This document shows positions 1 through 9,456 of a DNA stretch of 64,000 bases, piece by piece. Position numbers and translations under genes: made by a program. Positions within the stretch are counted from its first letter, which is position 1, and every line of letters begins with the position of its first letter. Origin of the DNA: UBA11606 sp965243715. Its GTDB lineage: Bacteria > Actinomycetota > Acidimicrobiia > Acidimicrobiales > Aldehydirespiratoraceae. The notes under the pieces are model-generated. The model was not told where the DNA came from. It did no database searches and saw nothing but the letters and a program-made list of their open reading frames with translations. The stretch is taken from NCBI GenBank assembly GCA_965243715.1, contig CBDEVU010000017.1, positions 1,178,001 through 1,242,000 of the forward strand, given 5' to 3'.

Positions 1-115
1 GATAGTCGTTGGTGGTGTGCTTGCGGAGCACTTCGGCGAATTCTTCGGGCGCGGCTGTGTCAAGGTCGTCGTAGTAGTCAAGCACGACCCTCTTCGCGTA
101 CTGGAGCTCGGTCAT
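1..115 (-). CDS. NTF2/SnoaL-like protein, N-terminal part (cut by window edge)
   Basis: Reading leftwards from an ATG at 113-115 the frame is open to the window edge and begins MTELQYAKRVVLDYYDDLDT. This looks like the first helix of NTF2/SnoaL-fold proteins, small barrels that often act as isomerases, cyclases or ligand binders. Its ATG overlaps the stop of the upstream permease (ATGA), so it belongs to the same operon. Another NTF2-like gene lies at the operon's other end (8456-9418). Only about 38 residues are visible, so the family call is tentative. Confidence 0.5.
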   Translation of the reverse strand, partial: MTELQYAKRVVLDYYDDLDTAAPEEFAEVLRKHTTNDY

Positions 116-1116
116 CCCTTAACCGCCCCCGCGCCGAGACCCTTCACTAGGTGCTTCTGGAATACGATGATGACGATGACGATGGGCAGTGTGATCGACA
201 CCGAGGCCGCTGCGGCCTCCGTCACGGTCGCTGCACTGTCGCCGCCGGTGAGCGCCGAGATGGCCACCGGGAGAGTCCATTCAGTGACGGCGAGCACTCG
301 AACGAAGAGGAACTCGTTGTAGGCAAGCAACATTGTGAACAACGACGTGGCGATGATACCTGGCCACATCATCGGGATAACGACTATCAAGAAGGCTTGC
401 ATGCGCGTGGCGCCGTCCATCATCGCGGCCTCCTCGATCTCTCGTGGGACCTCCATGAAGAAACTGCGAAGCATCCAGATCGTGAAAGGCTGGTTGACCG
501 CTACGAGTGCCAACACAATGACGAGGCGGGAGTCGAGGATGCCGAGTTCCTTCGCGACGATGAAGTACGGAAGGATGAACGCGGTGCGCGGCAAGGCACG
601 GAACCCGAGCGCAGCGATGAGGATCACAGCGCCGGACAGTCCCGAGTAGCGCGCAAGTCCGTAGCCAGCGAGCAAGCCGATCGAGATGGAGATGATGACG
701 GTCAGAACTGTTACGAAGAAGGAGTTGATGAAGAAGTCAAACTCGCGGTTCATCTCGAAGATCGACGGAAATACTGTCAGCACAACCCAGATCGTGGCGA
801 CCACGCCGAGCGTGAACGGCCAGGTTGTCTCGAACCGATTCCTGACCATGAGGATGGTGGCGATCACCGCGATGGAGACGAGGAAGAACAGGCCTACCTG
901 CCACATGTTCTGGTCCTCGTTGACGAACCAGAATTTGCGGTACGGGTCGGCGGTGACGTCGAAGCCCCACAAGGTTGGTTTGCTGCGGATGGTGTCTCGG
1001 GTGAACTTGATCGAGGTCTGTGCCGCCCAGTAAAAGGGCACCGACGTGGCGAGGATGATGACGATCAGCGTGCTGTGAACGCTCGCTGTCTTAATGTGTT
1101 CTCTGAGGTTCTTCAT
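112..1116 (-). CDS. Carbohydrate ABC transporter permease, MalG type
   Basis: This is an inner-membrane permease half of a sugar importer. About six hydrophobic segments are visible, and the cytoplasmic EAA loop that docks the ATPase lies near residues 228-247 (EEAAMMDGAT). The length of 334 residues is somewhat above the usual 280-300, because extra hydrophobic segments sit between residues 70 and 118. The start ATG overlaps the stop of the other permease by four bases (ATGA), so the two are translationally coupled. No ATPase gene is visible in this operon; the importer probably uses a shared MsmK-type ATPase encoded elsewhere or beyond the window. Confidence 0.9.
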   Translation of the reverse strand: MKNLREHIKTASVHSTLIVIILATSVPFYWAAQTSIKFTRDTIRSKPTLWGFDVTADPYRKFWFVNEDQNMWQVGLFFLVSIAVIATILMVRNRFETTWPFTLGVVATIWVVLTVFPSIFEMNREFDFFINSFFVTVLTVIISISIGLLAGYGLARYSGLSGAVILIAALGFRALPRTAFILPYFIVAKELGILDSRLVIVLALVAVNQPFTIWMLRSFFMEVPREIEEAAMMDGATRMQAFLIVVIPMMWPGIIATSLFTMLLAYNEFLFVRVLAVTEWTLPVAISALTGGDSAATVTEAAAASVSITLPIVIVIIVFQKHLVKGLGAGAVKG

Positions 1117-1976
1117 CGTTCTGCGATCTGTTCCTGGTAGGACTTGCGCAAGAACGGGATGAGAGCCACGAACATGCCGATCATCGTCAGCACCGCGATC
1201 GCGTTGCCCTTCCCGATTCTTCCGAGCTGGCCCCGGAAAGCAACGTCGAAGTTGTAGACGGTCAACGTGTTAGCAGACTCGCCAACGCTCTGGCCGAACA
1301 CGAACGAACTATCGAACACCCGGTAGGCGTCCATGATGCTGATGAGTAGCACGAACACGATCAGCGATCGCAGGTGGGGAATTATCACAAATCGTTGCTT
1401 CGCCCAGAACCCGGCGCCGTCCATCTCCGACGCCTCCAGGCGCTCAGAGGCCAGGGTCTGCATGCCAGCGAACAAGGTGATGACAACGAAGGGGGTGGTA
1501 GCCCAGATACCGTGGAGGATCAGGATCCACTTGATGTTGCCGCTGGTGATCACGAAGGGACCGTCGGTTGCCAGCTCCCACAGCCAGGCAAGCAGACCGC
1601 CGCGATCGAAGAGGTCGCGCACCATCAACGTGCCCACGACCGGCGTAACGATGAACGGCAGCAACAGGGCCGCCATGTACAAGCCTCGACCCCGTTTGAC
1701 CCGATCGAGCAGAGTCGCCAGTCCGAACCCGACGACGAGATGCACGGGTACGACGACGGCCACGAACAAGATGGTGAGCCAGAATGCGTCCCAGAAGGCC
1801 GGGTCGGACAGAACGTCGGTGTAGTTGTCGAACCCGATCCACTGCCGGTCGCCGAGGTCCCGCAGCAAAATCCGGTTGAACGACAAGAAGATGGTGGTGA
1901 CCAATGGGAACACCATCAGCGCGACCATGATGAACACGCTCGGAATCGTGAAGACGGCGAAGGTTCTTCGATCCAT
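1113..1976 (-). CDS. Carbohydrate ABC transporter permease, MalF type
   Basis: This is the partner permease of the gene at 112-1116. It has six hydrophobic segments and an EAA loop (EASEMDGAGFWAKQRF) near the C-terminus. An upstream in-frame extension to 2030 exists. The start at 1976 (MDRRTFAVF) is preferred because GGAAGGATGGAAAT precedes it and the hydrophobic first helix follows directly, as in the family. It lies 75 bases downstream of the solute-binding-protein gene and overlaps the next permease. Confidence 0.9.
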   Translation of the reverse strand: MDRRTFAVFTIPSVFIMVALMVFPLVTTIFLSFNRILLRDLGDRQWIGFDNYTDVLSDPAFWDAFWLTILFVAVVVPVHLVVGFGLATLLDRVKRGRGLYMAALLLPFIVTPVVGTLMVRDLFDRGGLLAWLWELATDGPFVITSGNIKWILILHGIWATTPFVVITLFAGMQTLASERLEASEMDGAGFWAKQRFVIIPHLRSLIVFVLLISIMDAYRVFDSSFVFGQSVGESANTLTVYNFDVAFRGQLGRIGKGNAIAVLTMIGMFVALIPFLRKSYQEQIAER

Positions 1977-2051
1977 ATTTCCATCCTTCCGGTGCCCCAC
2001 GTTGGAGGTCGGCGCTGAACCGACCCCCAACGGAGCGCACGATGTGTTGGC

Positions 2052-3446
2052 TTAGAGGAACCCGGCTGCGGTAGCTTCCTCGATGTAGGCCGTTACCGCG
2101 TCGGCCAACGCTTGCACGGGATCGGCACCGCTGGCAGTGATCTCCAAGAGAGCGTCACCTAACACGGCTTGGGCCACCGGCAATGCGGGATTCTTGATCC
2201 GAGCCCCGACGCCCTCGGCAACCGAAACCGCTGCGGCTTCACCGTTGCGCGGGCCGTCCGGATTGGACACGCTCAGACGGGCGACCGCGGCGTGTGCTGC
2301 TGCGGCTTCCTGCGACTCGGGATCGATCGCGGCCATGATCGCCAGGAAGACGGTCTCGGGATCCACGCTGCCGCCTGCGGGGATGGAGTAGTAATCGACG
2401 AAGGCCGGACCGTTGCGGAGCGAGTCAGCGCTGGTCCTGATCGCTGGTCCGAACTCGATGAGGTCGACCACGAGCGAATTCTCGGGGTCGTCCATCTGGG
2501 CCGCCCGGGATGCCCAGATGGTGGCCATCGGGAGTTCGCCGGCTCGCAGCGCCGCCTCAGCGTCGTCGATGCCGAAGGCACGGCCAGCGTTGCTCATGCA
2601 GGCATCAGAGATCTCGACGATCTTGTTCACGGCCTCCAAGCCTTCTGGAGTGTTCCAACCAGGGCTGTTGTCGTCGTTGACGATGTTTCCACCCAACGAC
2701 TTCAAGATATTGGAGAACTCGATCTCCCAAGCCCAGTTGGCCGATAGGTTCATGTTGAACGGATCGTCGAATCCAGCCTCTTTTAGGACGACACATGCAG
2801 CGATGACCTCGTCGTAGGTGTCAGGCGGGGTGATGCCGTTCGCGTCGAGGATCTCGGTGTTGTAGAAGAAGTGCATCGTGTTCGAGAACAACGGCACGCC
2901 GAGGATCTTGCCGTCGACCGTGGAACCGTCCCACATCGATTGAGCGATATCGTCGAGGTCAAATTCGTCGCGGTACTTGTCGACGAACGAGGTGAGATCG
3001 GTCAAATCCTCTGCCCATGTCCCGACGAGCGAGTCGGTGGCGTGGATGATCTCGAACTCCGGCGATCCGGTCGCGAGGTCCAGCGAGATCTGGTCCTGAG
3101 CGCCCGAGTTATCCAGCAGTTGGACGTTGATCTGCAGATTGTCGCTGTTGCAGTCGCCGAACTCGTTGCCAATCTCGGTGGTGACTGGAAACTCCCAGCC
3201 CATCAGGTCGATCGTGACGCTCTCGGCAGGAGCCGGGATCGGGCACTCGTCGGAGATGTTCGCCATCTCCTCGGAGCTATCGTCATCGCCGGAATTATCC
3301 GAACCTGAATTATCCGAATCTGAATCATCCGATGATTCCTCTCCGGCACTGGTTGACGTGTCGTCGTTACCGCACGCGGTGGTAACGAGGGTGAAGGTAA
3401 AGACGATGGCGAGCAAGCGCCACCACCTATTCTGTCGTGCACTCAT
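2052..3446 (-). CDS. Sugar ABC transporter solute-binding lipoprotein
   Basis: The first 25 residues form a lipoprotein signal: a basic start, a hydrophobic stretch and the lipobox VTTAC with Cys25. An acidic Ser/Asp/Asn linker (residues about 26-65) follows, then a class-1 extracellular solute-binding domain. At 464 residues it fits the MalE/UgpB-like group. It captures the substrate outside the membrane for the two permeases downstream. Its start overlaps the end of the hydrolase gene by 20 bases and is preceded by AGGAAGGG. The substrate cannot be deduced from sequence alone. Confidence 0.9.
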   Translation of the reverse strand: MSARQNRWWRLLAIVFTFTLVTTACGNDDTSTSAGEESSDDSDSDNSGSDNSGDDDSSEEMANISDECPIPAPAESVTIDLMGWEFPVTTEIGNEFGDCNSDNLQINVQLLDNSGAQDQISLDLATGSPEFEIIHATDSLVGTWAEDLTDLTSFVDKYRDEFDLDDIAQSMWDGSTVDGKILGVPLFSNTMHFFYNTEILDANGITPPDTYDEVIAACVVLKEAGFDDPFNMNLSANWAWEIEFSNILKSLGGNIVNDDNSPGWNTPEGLEAVNKIVEISDACMSNAGRAFGIDDAEAALRAGELPMATIWASRAAQMDDPENSLVVDLIEFGPAIRTSADSLRNGPAFVDYYSIPAGGSVDPETVFLAIMAAIDPESQEAAAAHAAVARLSVSNPDGPRNGEAAAVSVAEGVGARIKNPALPVAQAVLGDALLEITASGADPVQALADAVTAYIEEATAAGFL

Positions 3447-4152
3447 GGGTTGTTCCCTTCCTGGGTTGGTGGTTGTTGCACAGCTTCAGCCAGTCCATCA
3501 GGGCGCTCGTGAGCGCCGCTGGCTGGTCGATCGTTGAGAGGTGGCCTGCCTCGACTACGACGGCCAGGCGTGCGTGCGGCGTACGGTCAGCCAGGTCGGC
3601 GTGGATGGTGGGTGGACACACGGTGTCTAGGGCGCCGCAGGCCACGAGGGTGGGTACCTCGACGCTCGACAGGGATGGACGTCGATCCGACCGCTGCAAC
3701 AGGGCGGCGTTCTGGCGGAGAAACGCTGCAGGTCCGGCGGCCAGCGCCATCTTTGTGATCAAGGCACCGTGTTCTGCAGGGCACGCCGTCATCTGTGGAA
3801 GGAGTTCAGCTACCACGAGCGGGAAGTGGCCGCTGCGGACCTCCGCCGCCCAACGGCGCCTCGTCTCGAGCTGACCTACATTAGGGGCGTCGAGGTTAGT
3901 GTCGATGAGCGCGAGGCCAGCGACGCGCAGTGGCGCCTGCCGGACGACCTCGGCGGCCACGATCCCCCCGAGCGACAACCCGACAAGCGCGAAACGACTC
4001 GGCGCATCGCGCAAGAGACGCTCGGCCATCGCCTCGATCGACTCGTCCGCATTCAGGTCCGCAAGCATCGCATCGCCGACCGCGACGATCTGATCGTGGA
4101 ATAACCGGCCGTCGCAGAGCGAGCCTGGAGCGAACACAACGGGCACGGTCAC
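3427..4152 (-). CDS. Alpha/beta hydrolase
   Basis: The alpha/beta-hydrolase pattern is clear: a first strand near the N-terminus, the nucleophile elbow LVGLSLGGIVA (GLSLGG), a late acid region (GALDTVCPP) and the catalytic-His region EAGHLSTIDQP. The frame is open up to 4293, but the GTG at 4152 overlaps the cupin stop (GTGA) and starts just before the first strand, so it is the likely start, giving about 241 residues. It probably hydrolyses an ester or lactone of the compound imported by this operon. Confidence 0.8.
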   Translation of the reverse strand: MTVPVVFAPGSLCDGRLFHDQIVAVGDAMLADLNADESIEAMAERLLRDAPSRFALVGLSLGGIVAAEVVRQAPLRVAGLALIDTNLDAPNVGQLETRRRWAAEVRSGHFPLVVAELLPQMTACPAEHGALITKMALAAGPAAFLRQNAALLQRSDRRPSLSSVEVPTLVACGALDTVCPPTIHADLADRTPHARLAVVVEAGHLSTIDQPAALTSALMDWLKLCNNHQPRKGTTHECTTE

Positions 4153-5300
4153 GACGCCGTCCGTCCGATCAACTCGATTGGCGCGATGTAGCCGTTCGCG
4201 TCGCGCCCGCGGCCAGCGCGCGCCGCTTCTGCCACGAGGTCGGCATCCCACTCGATCGCCGTGCGGTGATCGCCGCCACAGACCACGAGACACGTCGCGA
4301 GCATGGTGCCGATGTTCACGAGGTTGCGCCAGGCCCCGGGCGGCACGGACAGCACCGCCCCTTCTGTAATATCGCGACCGATCAAGTCGTCACCGGCATT
4401 GAGTTCCAAACGCCAGTCACCTTCGGTCAGGAACAGCGCCTGGGAATCTTCGATACGGTGCATGCCCGTGGATGAGCCTGGCTCGACCCGCAGCCACTCG
4501 ACGGTGAAGCCGTGGGGTTTCGCGATGGGTGGGCATTGGCGACGGTCTTCGGTCATGCCGAACCCGATCACGGGGGCGAGCGCCGCCTCGTGGCAAGGAA
4601 CCGCCGCCGAGAGCAGGGCCACCTTCGACCACGCAAGACGATCGGGTGCAGCGACGCGTTCAGCGATCTGCTCGGCTGTGTAGGTGTCGAACTCTTGCAG
4701 CAGCCGCTCAGGCAGCGGAACGATCGCACCGTCGGGAGGCTCACAACCGGCGGTATCGACGACCTCGTAGTCCGAGGAGAGAAACAGGCCGGTGTCGGCG
4801 GCGGCCTCGATCACCTGCGGCGCCCAGAGTATCCCGCCCGTATCGTCGCCACCGAGAATCGCGAAGAGCCAACCGTCATCGTCACCGATGTTCTTGAATC
4901 CGCGGAACACCCAGGTCGGAACCGAGAACACGGTGCCATCAGCGATCTCGAGGGTCTGCTCGCCCCGTTGCCCGATGCGCATTTCCCAGCGGCCTCGAGT
5001 GCAGATGAACACTTCAGCCGTGTAGTGCATGTGCTGGTTGTTGACCACACCGTGGGGCATGCTGGCGGCCCCGATGTTGAACCCGTGCGGCTCGATCAGG
5101 TTCACGGTCTGATCGGGGTTCTGTGAGACGCCCGGCCCGATGAAGGAGTAGCTTGCCTTGCCCGCGGAATCCGGGAGGCGAACGTCAATGAAGGCCGCTG
5201 TGTCCGCCGCGAAGTCGCTCGGCTCGATCACTCGGCGCTCGAGATCGTCGGCGCCGACGACCACCGTGTCCGCGTTGCCTGAGAGGGGTGTCGACCTCAC
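4149..5300 (-). CDS. Two-domain cupin protein
   Basis: Two cupin barrels can be recognised. The first has HMHYTAEVF and GTVFSVPTWVFRGFKN, a metal-binding His/Glu pattern plus the second cupin motif. The second is centred on GMHRIEDSQALFL and GAVLSVPPGAWRNLVN. This resembles ring-cleaving dioxygenases or isomerases acting on sugars and aromatic acids, but the reaction is unknown. The frame is open to 5429; upstream sequence overlaps the SDR gene and looks non-coding. A GTG at 5300 is the likely start. It is tightly coupled to the hydrolase downstream. Confidence 0.75.
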   Translation of the reverse strand: MRSTPLSGNADTVVVGADDLERRVIEPSDFAADTAAFIDVRLPDSAGKASYSFIGPGVSQNPDQTVNLIEPHGFNIGAASMPHGVVNNQHMHYTAEVFICTRGRWEMRIGQRGEQTLEIADGTVFSVPTWVFRGFKNIGDDDGWLFAILGGDDTGGILWAPQVIEAAADTGLFLSSDYEVVDTAGCEPPDGAIVPLPERLLQEFDTYTAEQIAERVAAPDRLAWSKVALLSAAVPCHEAALAPVIGFGMTEDRRQCPPIAKPHGFTVEWLRVEPGSSTGMHRIEDSQALFLTEGDWRLELNAGDDLIGRDITEGAVLSVPPGAWRNLVNIGTMLATCLVVCGGDHRTAIEWDADLVAEAARAGRGRDANGYIAPIELIGRTAS

Positions 5301-5358
5301 GTGCGTGCCTCGCCGTTCGAGGTGCGGTGGTCGTCGTGGCGAAGCGCGGTGGTCATGG

Positions 5359-6096
5359 TCATGTGGTTCCGAGGGGTCGGCCACCATCAACTGGTATGAC
5401 GGCACCGGTCGTGAATGGGAGGTCTTCAACCACGGCGCTCACCGCGGCAGCCACGTCGTCGGGGGTGGCGAGTCGGCCGAGTGGCGTGGCGTTGCGTTGC
5501 ATATCGATCACCTCGGTGGGCATGCGGGCGGAGTATTCGCCCATCACCCAACCGGGGGACACCGAGACGACTCGGATGATAGGAGCGAGTGCCCGGCCGA
5601 GTGATCGGGTCATGCTGTCGAGGGCGGCCTTGGACGCGCAGTACGCAACGTTGGAGCCCTGGCCCGTAACCGCAGCGACCGAGGAGATGTTGACCACAAG
5701 CGCGCTACCGGCCTTGTCAAGCAGCGGACGCACTGCGCGGATCGCCGCAAACGAGCCCCGCCAGTTCGTGGCGAAAATCTCGTCGATGAGCGAGTCGTCA
5801 AGGCCGTCCAAGTCATCGTGGGGGACCGGTCGGGTGACGCCGGCGCAGTTGACGAGAAGGTCGAGCGCTCCCGGACCTGCCTCGAGCTCAGAGGCCAGCG
5901 CAGTGAGCGACTCGGGGTCCTCGACGGCTATCCGAGCGGCGCGATGGCCCGAACGTGGTAGCTGAGCCACGAGTGCCTGCGCTCGCTCCGCGCGGCTGTG
6001 GTACCCGACCACCAGCGTCATGCCGTCTGAGGCGAGGCGGCGTACAATCGCGGAGCCGATGCCGCCGGTCCCTCCGGTCACGACCGCGGTCGTCAT
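5359..6096 (-). CDS. Short-chain dehydrogenase/reductase
   Basis: This is a classical SDR. The nucleotide-binding TGGTGGIGSA is near the N-terminus, followed by VNCAG, the catalytic Ser segment (VNISSVAAVTGQG), YxxxK as YCASK, and the C-terminal PVDGG. The length of about 245 residues is standard. The start at 6096 (MTTAVVTGG) overlaps the stop of the hisD-like gene as ATGA; the longer frame to 6168 is not needed. It presumably carries out one NAD(P)-dependent oxidation in the catabolic pathway of this operon. Confidence 0.9.
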   Translation of the reverse strand: MTTAVVTGGTGGIGSAIVRRLASDGMTLVVGYHSRAERAQALVAQLPRSGHRAARIAVEDPESLTALASELEAGPGALDLLVNCAGVTRPVPHDDLDGLDDSLIDEIFATNWRGSFAAIRAVRPLLDKAGSALVVNISSVAAVTGQGSNVAYCASKAALDSMTRSLGRALAPIIRVVSVSPGWVMGEYSARMPTEVIDMQRNATPLGRLATPDDVAAAVSAVVEDLPFTTGAVIPVDGGRPLGTT

Positions 6097-7374
6097 GTGA
6101 ACGCCCCGTAGCGACGGACGCGGATGTCGGCTTGAGCCTGGTGGCCAGCGAAGTTCTCGATGGCGCACAGACGACTGCAGTACTCGCCGATCATGGCGCT
6201 GGAGATCGGGTTGGTCACTCGCTGGTACGTGACGGTCTTGATGAACTTCCCCACCCAGAGTCCGCCGGTGTAGCGGGCTGCACCCTGTGTCGGGAGCGTG
6301 TGGTTGGTGCCGATGACTTTGTCGCCGTAGGAGACGTTTGTCATCGGTCCGAGGAATAGGGCGCCGTAGTTGGTCATGTTTTCGAGGAAGTAGTCGTCAT
6401 CGGAGGTCATAACTTGGACGTGCTCGAAGGCGAGATCGTTGGCGAGGGCGAGCATCTCGGCGTGGTCGTCGCAGACAATCACGCGGCCGTAATCCTCCCA
6501 GGCTTTGGCTGCGATGTCGGCGGTTGCCAGGGTCTCTAGCTGGCGAGCTACTTCGTCGATCGTGTCCAGGCCGATCTGGCGAGAAGTCGTCAAGAGGACC
6601 GCTGGCGAGGTGGGGCCGTGCTCGGCTTGACCCAGCAGGTCGGTAGCGCAGATCTCGCCGTCGACGGTGGCGTCGGCTAACAAGAGCGTCTCGGTGGGTC
6701 CCGGCCGGTAGATCGATCCCCACACGTCCGTAGAGTTGGCGTTTCGCCTCGGCCACGAACGCATTGCCTGGCCCCACCAGCACATCGACGGGGTCGACGA
6801 ACTCAGTGCCCAGCGCCATGGACGCGACTGCTTGGACGCCGCCCAGCAGATAGATCTCATCTGCGCCGGCGAGATGCATGGCGACGATGGTCTCAGCCGG
6901 CATTCCGCCGTTGATGGGCGGGGTGCACGCAGCTACGCGCGGCACGCCAGCCACCTTGGCGGTGAGCACGCTCATGTGTGCCGAAGCGACCATCGGGTAG
7001 AGGCCACCGGGGACGTAGGCACCGACCGCTGAGACCGGGAGGTTCTTGTGTCCAAGGGTCACGCCCGGGAGGGTTTCGACTTCCACGTCATTTAGCGATG
7101 CCAGTTGGACCTCGGCGAAGTTCCGGATTTGGGCCTGGGCGAACTCGATGTCGGCGATCGTGCCGGAGTCGACGCTGGCCACAACCTCATCGACCTGCTC
7201 TGCTGTGAGTCGGAATCTGTCCGGCTCCCACGCGTCGAAGTTCCTAGACATCTCCCTGACCGCCGCCTCGCCGCGATCCTCGATGTCGGCGATGAGCGTC
7301 CGTACCCGTTCCGCCAGCTCTAGGTCGGCGCCATGCGCGCCTTTGGCCGTTGCGTCCTTCAGTGTTTCAGCCAT
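6093..7374 (-). pseudogene. Histidinol-dehydrogenase-family enzyme, one-base frameshift
   Basis: The gene is covered by two overlapping frames. The N-terminal part (7374 to about 6700) contains GAYVPGGLYPM and VLVGPGNAFVAEAKRQLYG. The C-terminal part continues with GPTETLLLAD, TDLLGQAEHGP and GTNHTLPTQGAARYTGG. Removing one base from the CCC run at 6700-6702 restores the expected DLPAGPTE junction. The C-terminal half resembles HpsN-type catabolic relatives of HisD (sulfopropanediol dehydrogenases) rather than biosynthetic HisD, and no other his gene is nearby. It overlaps the LacI gene upstream and the SDR downstream. The frameshift may be real or an assembly error. Confidence 0.8.
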
Positions 7375-8377
7375 CGCTTTTCCGTGTTGTTCGCCCTTCG
7401 CGCAGGGTGCCCGGCACTACGCGTTCTTGCTGATAGGACCCGTCCGGATCGTCGAGGATTATGGTGATGGCCTCTTCGACCAGAACAGCGACGGGCTGGA
7501 CCAAGGTCGTGAGGTCATAGCCCGCCCACATCGCTTGCGGGAGCCCGTCGAAACCCGTGACCAAGATGTCGTGCGGGACTTCGATCCCTGCGCTGCGGAG
7601 TCCGTCGAGCAGTCCGAATGCCACCTCGTCGCTGCCGACCATGACGACGTCGGGACGGTCTTGGGCGTCGAGCAGCGTGGCGGTGACCTTGAATCCGGCG
7701 TCGTAGGTGAAGGAGCCGGCTTCGATGTAGGTGCAGGGAACGCCTCGCTCCGCAAGTGCAGCCACCGCCCCCCGATAGCGCATCTGGTCGGTCGAGGCTG
7801 ACGCGACGCCGCCAACGAAAGCGGCGGTCCGCACGCCGCGAGCCACGACGTGTTCGGCGAGTTCGCGCATACCGGCGGCGTTGTCGACGGTGACCAGCGG
7901 CAATAACCCAGCCGCCGCGGGCTGGTTGAAGGCAACGACCCGAGGACCTGGCCGACGCATCCGGACGAGGTGCTCCTGGCTAATTGTCGACGATGCCAGC
8001 ACCAGGCCGTCCAACCGGTATTGCTCGACCGAGTCCAGTGCGTACTGAACGTGATCGGCGTCCTCGAAGGAGAACAGCAACAACTGCTCGCCTCGTTCGG
8101 CCAGTCGACGGGAGAACGCGGTCAAGACGCTTTGCCAGTACTCACCCTGGGCGGGTACGACGGCGCCGACGATGTGGGTTCGCTGTGACTTAAGGCTTCG
8201 TGCGATCGCGTTCGGGACGTACCCTAGCTTCGACGCCGCGGCGCGGACCCAGTCCTGGGTACTAGGCGCAACTTTGTCCGGCGACGAATAGACGCGTGCG
8301 ACAGTGGCTTGGGACACTCCAGCTTCGACCGCAACGTCGCGCGATGTAACGCGACCCGAGCGATTCTCCCCATTCAT
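7367..8377 (-). CDS. LacI-family transcriptional regulator
   Basis: The N-terminal helix-turn-helix (TSRDVAVEAGVSQATVARVY, about residues 11-30) and hinge (NAIARSLKSQRT) are typical of LacI. They are followed by a periplasmic-binding-like ligand domain ending near VQPVAVL and RVVPGTLREG. At 336 residues the length is standard. It overlaps the start of the hisD-like gene, so it is the first gene of the operon it probably controls. An imperfect palindrome lies 14-31 bases upstream of its start, suggesting autoregulation. Confidence 0.9.
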   Translation of the reverse strand: MNGENRSGRVTSRDVAVEAGVSQATVARVYSSPDKVAPSTQDWVRAAASKLGYVPNAIARSLKSQRTHIVGAVVPAQGEYWQSVLTAFSRRLAERGEQLLLFSFEDADHVQYALDSVEQYRLDGLVLASSTISQEHLVRMRRPGPRVVAFNQPAAAGLLPLVTVDNAAGMRELAEHVVARGVRTAAFVGGVASASTDQMRYRGAVAALAERGVPCTYIEAGSFTYDAGFKVTATLLDAQDRPDVVMVGSDEVAFGLLDGLRSAGIEVPHDILVTGFDGLPQAMWAGYDLTTLVQPVAVLVEEAITIILDDPDGSYQQERVVPGTLREGRTTRKSDG

Positions 8378-8390
8378 ACCCAGTCAACCT

Positions 8391-8408
8391 AATGACTACG
8401 TATGCATT
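8391..8408. promoter_or_regulatory. Putative operator of the adjacent LacI regulator
   Basis: The 18-base site AATGACTACGTATGCATT has a central TACGTA and matching outer AATG/CATT arms. A related site, GATGAATACGTATCCACG, lies at 9457-9474 upstream of the neighbouring NTF2-like gene. The shared core is ATGA-N-TACGTAT-N-CA. Location and symmetry fit a LacI-family operator. Confidence 0.5.
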
Positions 8409-8455
8409 TGTCAAGGAATGCGGTGATTGAAGGAGAACCTACGAGCGCCGGTAGG

Positions 8456-9418
8456 TCAGCCGAGCAAGATCTGGCGCCAGATGGCGACCTCGTCGAACAA
8501 GACAAACTCACGACGCAGGCCCCTGGGTCCGAACTCCGCATGACTGATGCCCATGATGTGGACGGTCGCCCCCGATGGCTCACCAAAATGGGAGCCGCCT
8601 TCGTGCTGTCCGACAAGTGACCACCGAACAGCCGAGCGGGCGCCGAGACCAGGGTCTTCACGGCCGATCTGGTGGTGGACCTCCAGTTGGGCCTCGGGGA
8701 AGCAGGTCCGGAGTTCGCCCCAGAACGCTTCAGCGTCAGCCCACCCATGGCCCTGGAAACCCCCAGGCAGTTCCAGATGCGCGGCGCGATCGTAGATCTC
8801 GCGAACATCGCTCGCTGGGTCGGTTGTCATCGCTGACAGCGCTTCAACATATCGCTGCCCCAATGGATGCGCATTGCCGCGCCCCTCATACACCGGGGTC
8901 GGATCGTCCTGCGCCATCAGCGGAAGAGCCACCTGACCAGCACCGCCGTCGGATTCGATCTGGGCTGCTGCGAAATCAGCAGGCGAAAACCCCAGCTGAC
9001 GCACGATGACACCGAGATCCCGTACGAGCCACTCGTCGTAGATCTGGTTGCCGCGCGCCGCACAGTCTGCAATCACCCGATACTTCAACGCTGTGCCCGT
9101 TGGCGCCCCGAACACACCCTCACCCGAGTGTGTTGCGGTCGAGAAGATCCGGTGGGATGAAAGAAACCCGCCAGCCCCGTCATCGGACCAAATGACATCC
9201 TCACCGAGAAGTTGACGATCAGGGAACTCCGCCAGGGTCGCATGTGTCGCGGCGATCACCGCCTCGTTACCGACGACCGCTCCATCGGGCGACCGAACCG
9301 GGATGTCGGCCGTGTAATACTCACGCAGACGCTCGACACCGCGACGTTCCCAGATCTCCTCGGTGATGCCTAGGATGTAGTCCGTCGGCGACTCGAATCG
9401 ACTGTCGAAGCCATGCAT
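8456..9418 (-). CDS. Double NTF2/SnoaL-like domain protein
   Basis: The protein of about 320 residues has two NTF2-like halves, each beginning with a helical segment (TDYILGITEEIWERRG; QRYVEALSAMTTDPAS) and followed by aromatic-rich strands. Similar polyketide-cyclase-like proteins are often paired with sugar or aromatic catabolic operons, where their reaction is usually undefined. The frame extends to 9490, but ATG 9418 (MHGFDSRFE) is the better start: the putative LacI operator at 9457-9474 then lies in the promoter region. It is separated by 78 bases from the LacI gene start, in the same direction. Confidence 0.65.
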   Translation of the reverse strand: MHGFDSRFESPTDYILGITEEIWERRGVERLREYYTADIPVRSPDGAVVGNEAVIAATHATLAEFPDRQLLGEDVIWSDDGAGGFLSSHRIFSTATHSGEGVFGAPTGTALKYRVIADCAARGNQIYDEWLVRDLGVIVRQLGFSPADFAAAQIESDGGAGQVALPLMAQDDPTPVYEGRGNAHPLGQRYVEALSAMTTDPASDVREIYDRAAHLELPGGFQGHGWADAEAFWGELRTCFPEAQLEVHHQIGREDPGLGARSAVRWSLVGQHEGGSHFGEPSGATVHIMGISHAEFGPRGLRREFVLFDEVAIWRQILLG

Positions 9419-9456
9419 GGCATCCCCACTTGCGTTCAACCCATCCGTGGGCCGAC

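Noticed and set aside
151..1140. A 329-residue plus-strand frame opposite the MalG-type permease
   Set aside because: It is rich in Arg, Asp, Glu and His without domain pattern and lies fully antisense to a clear permease; such shadows are common at this base composition.
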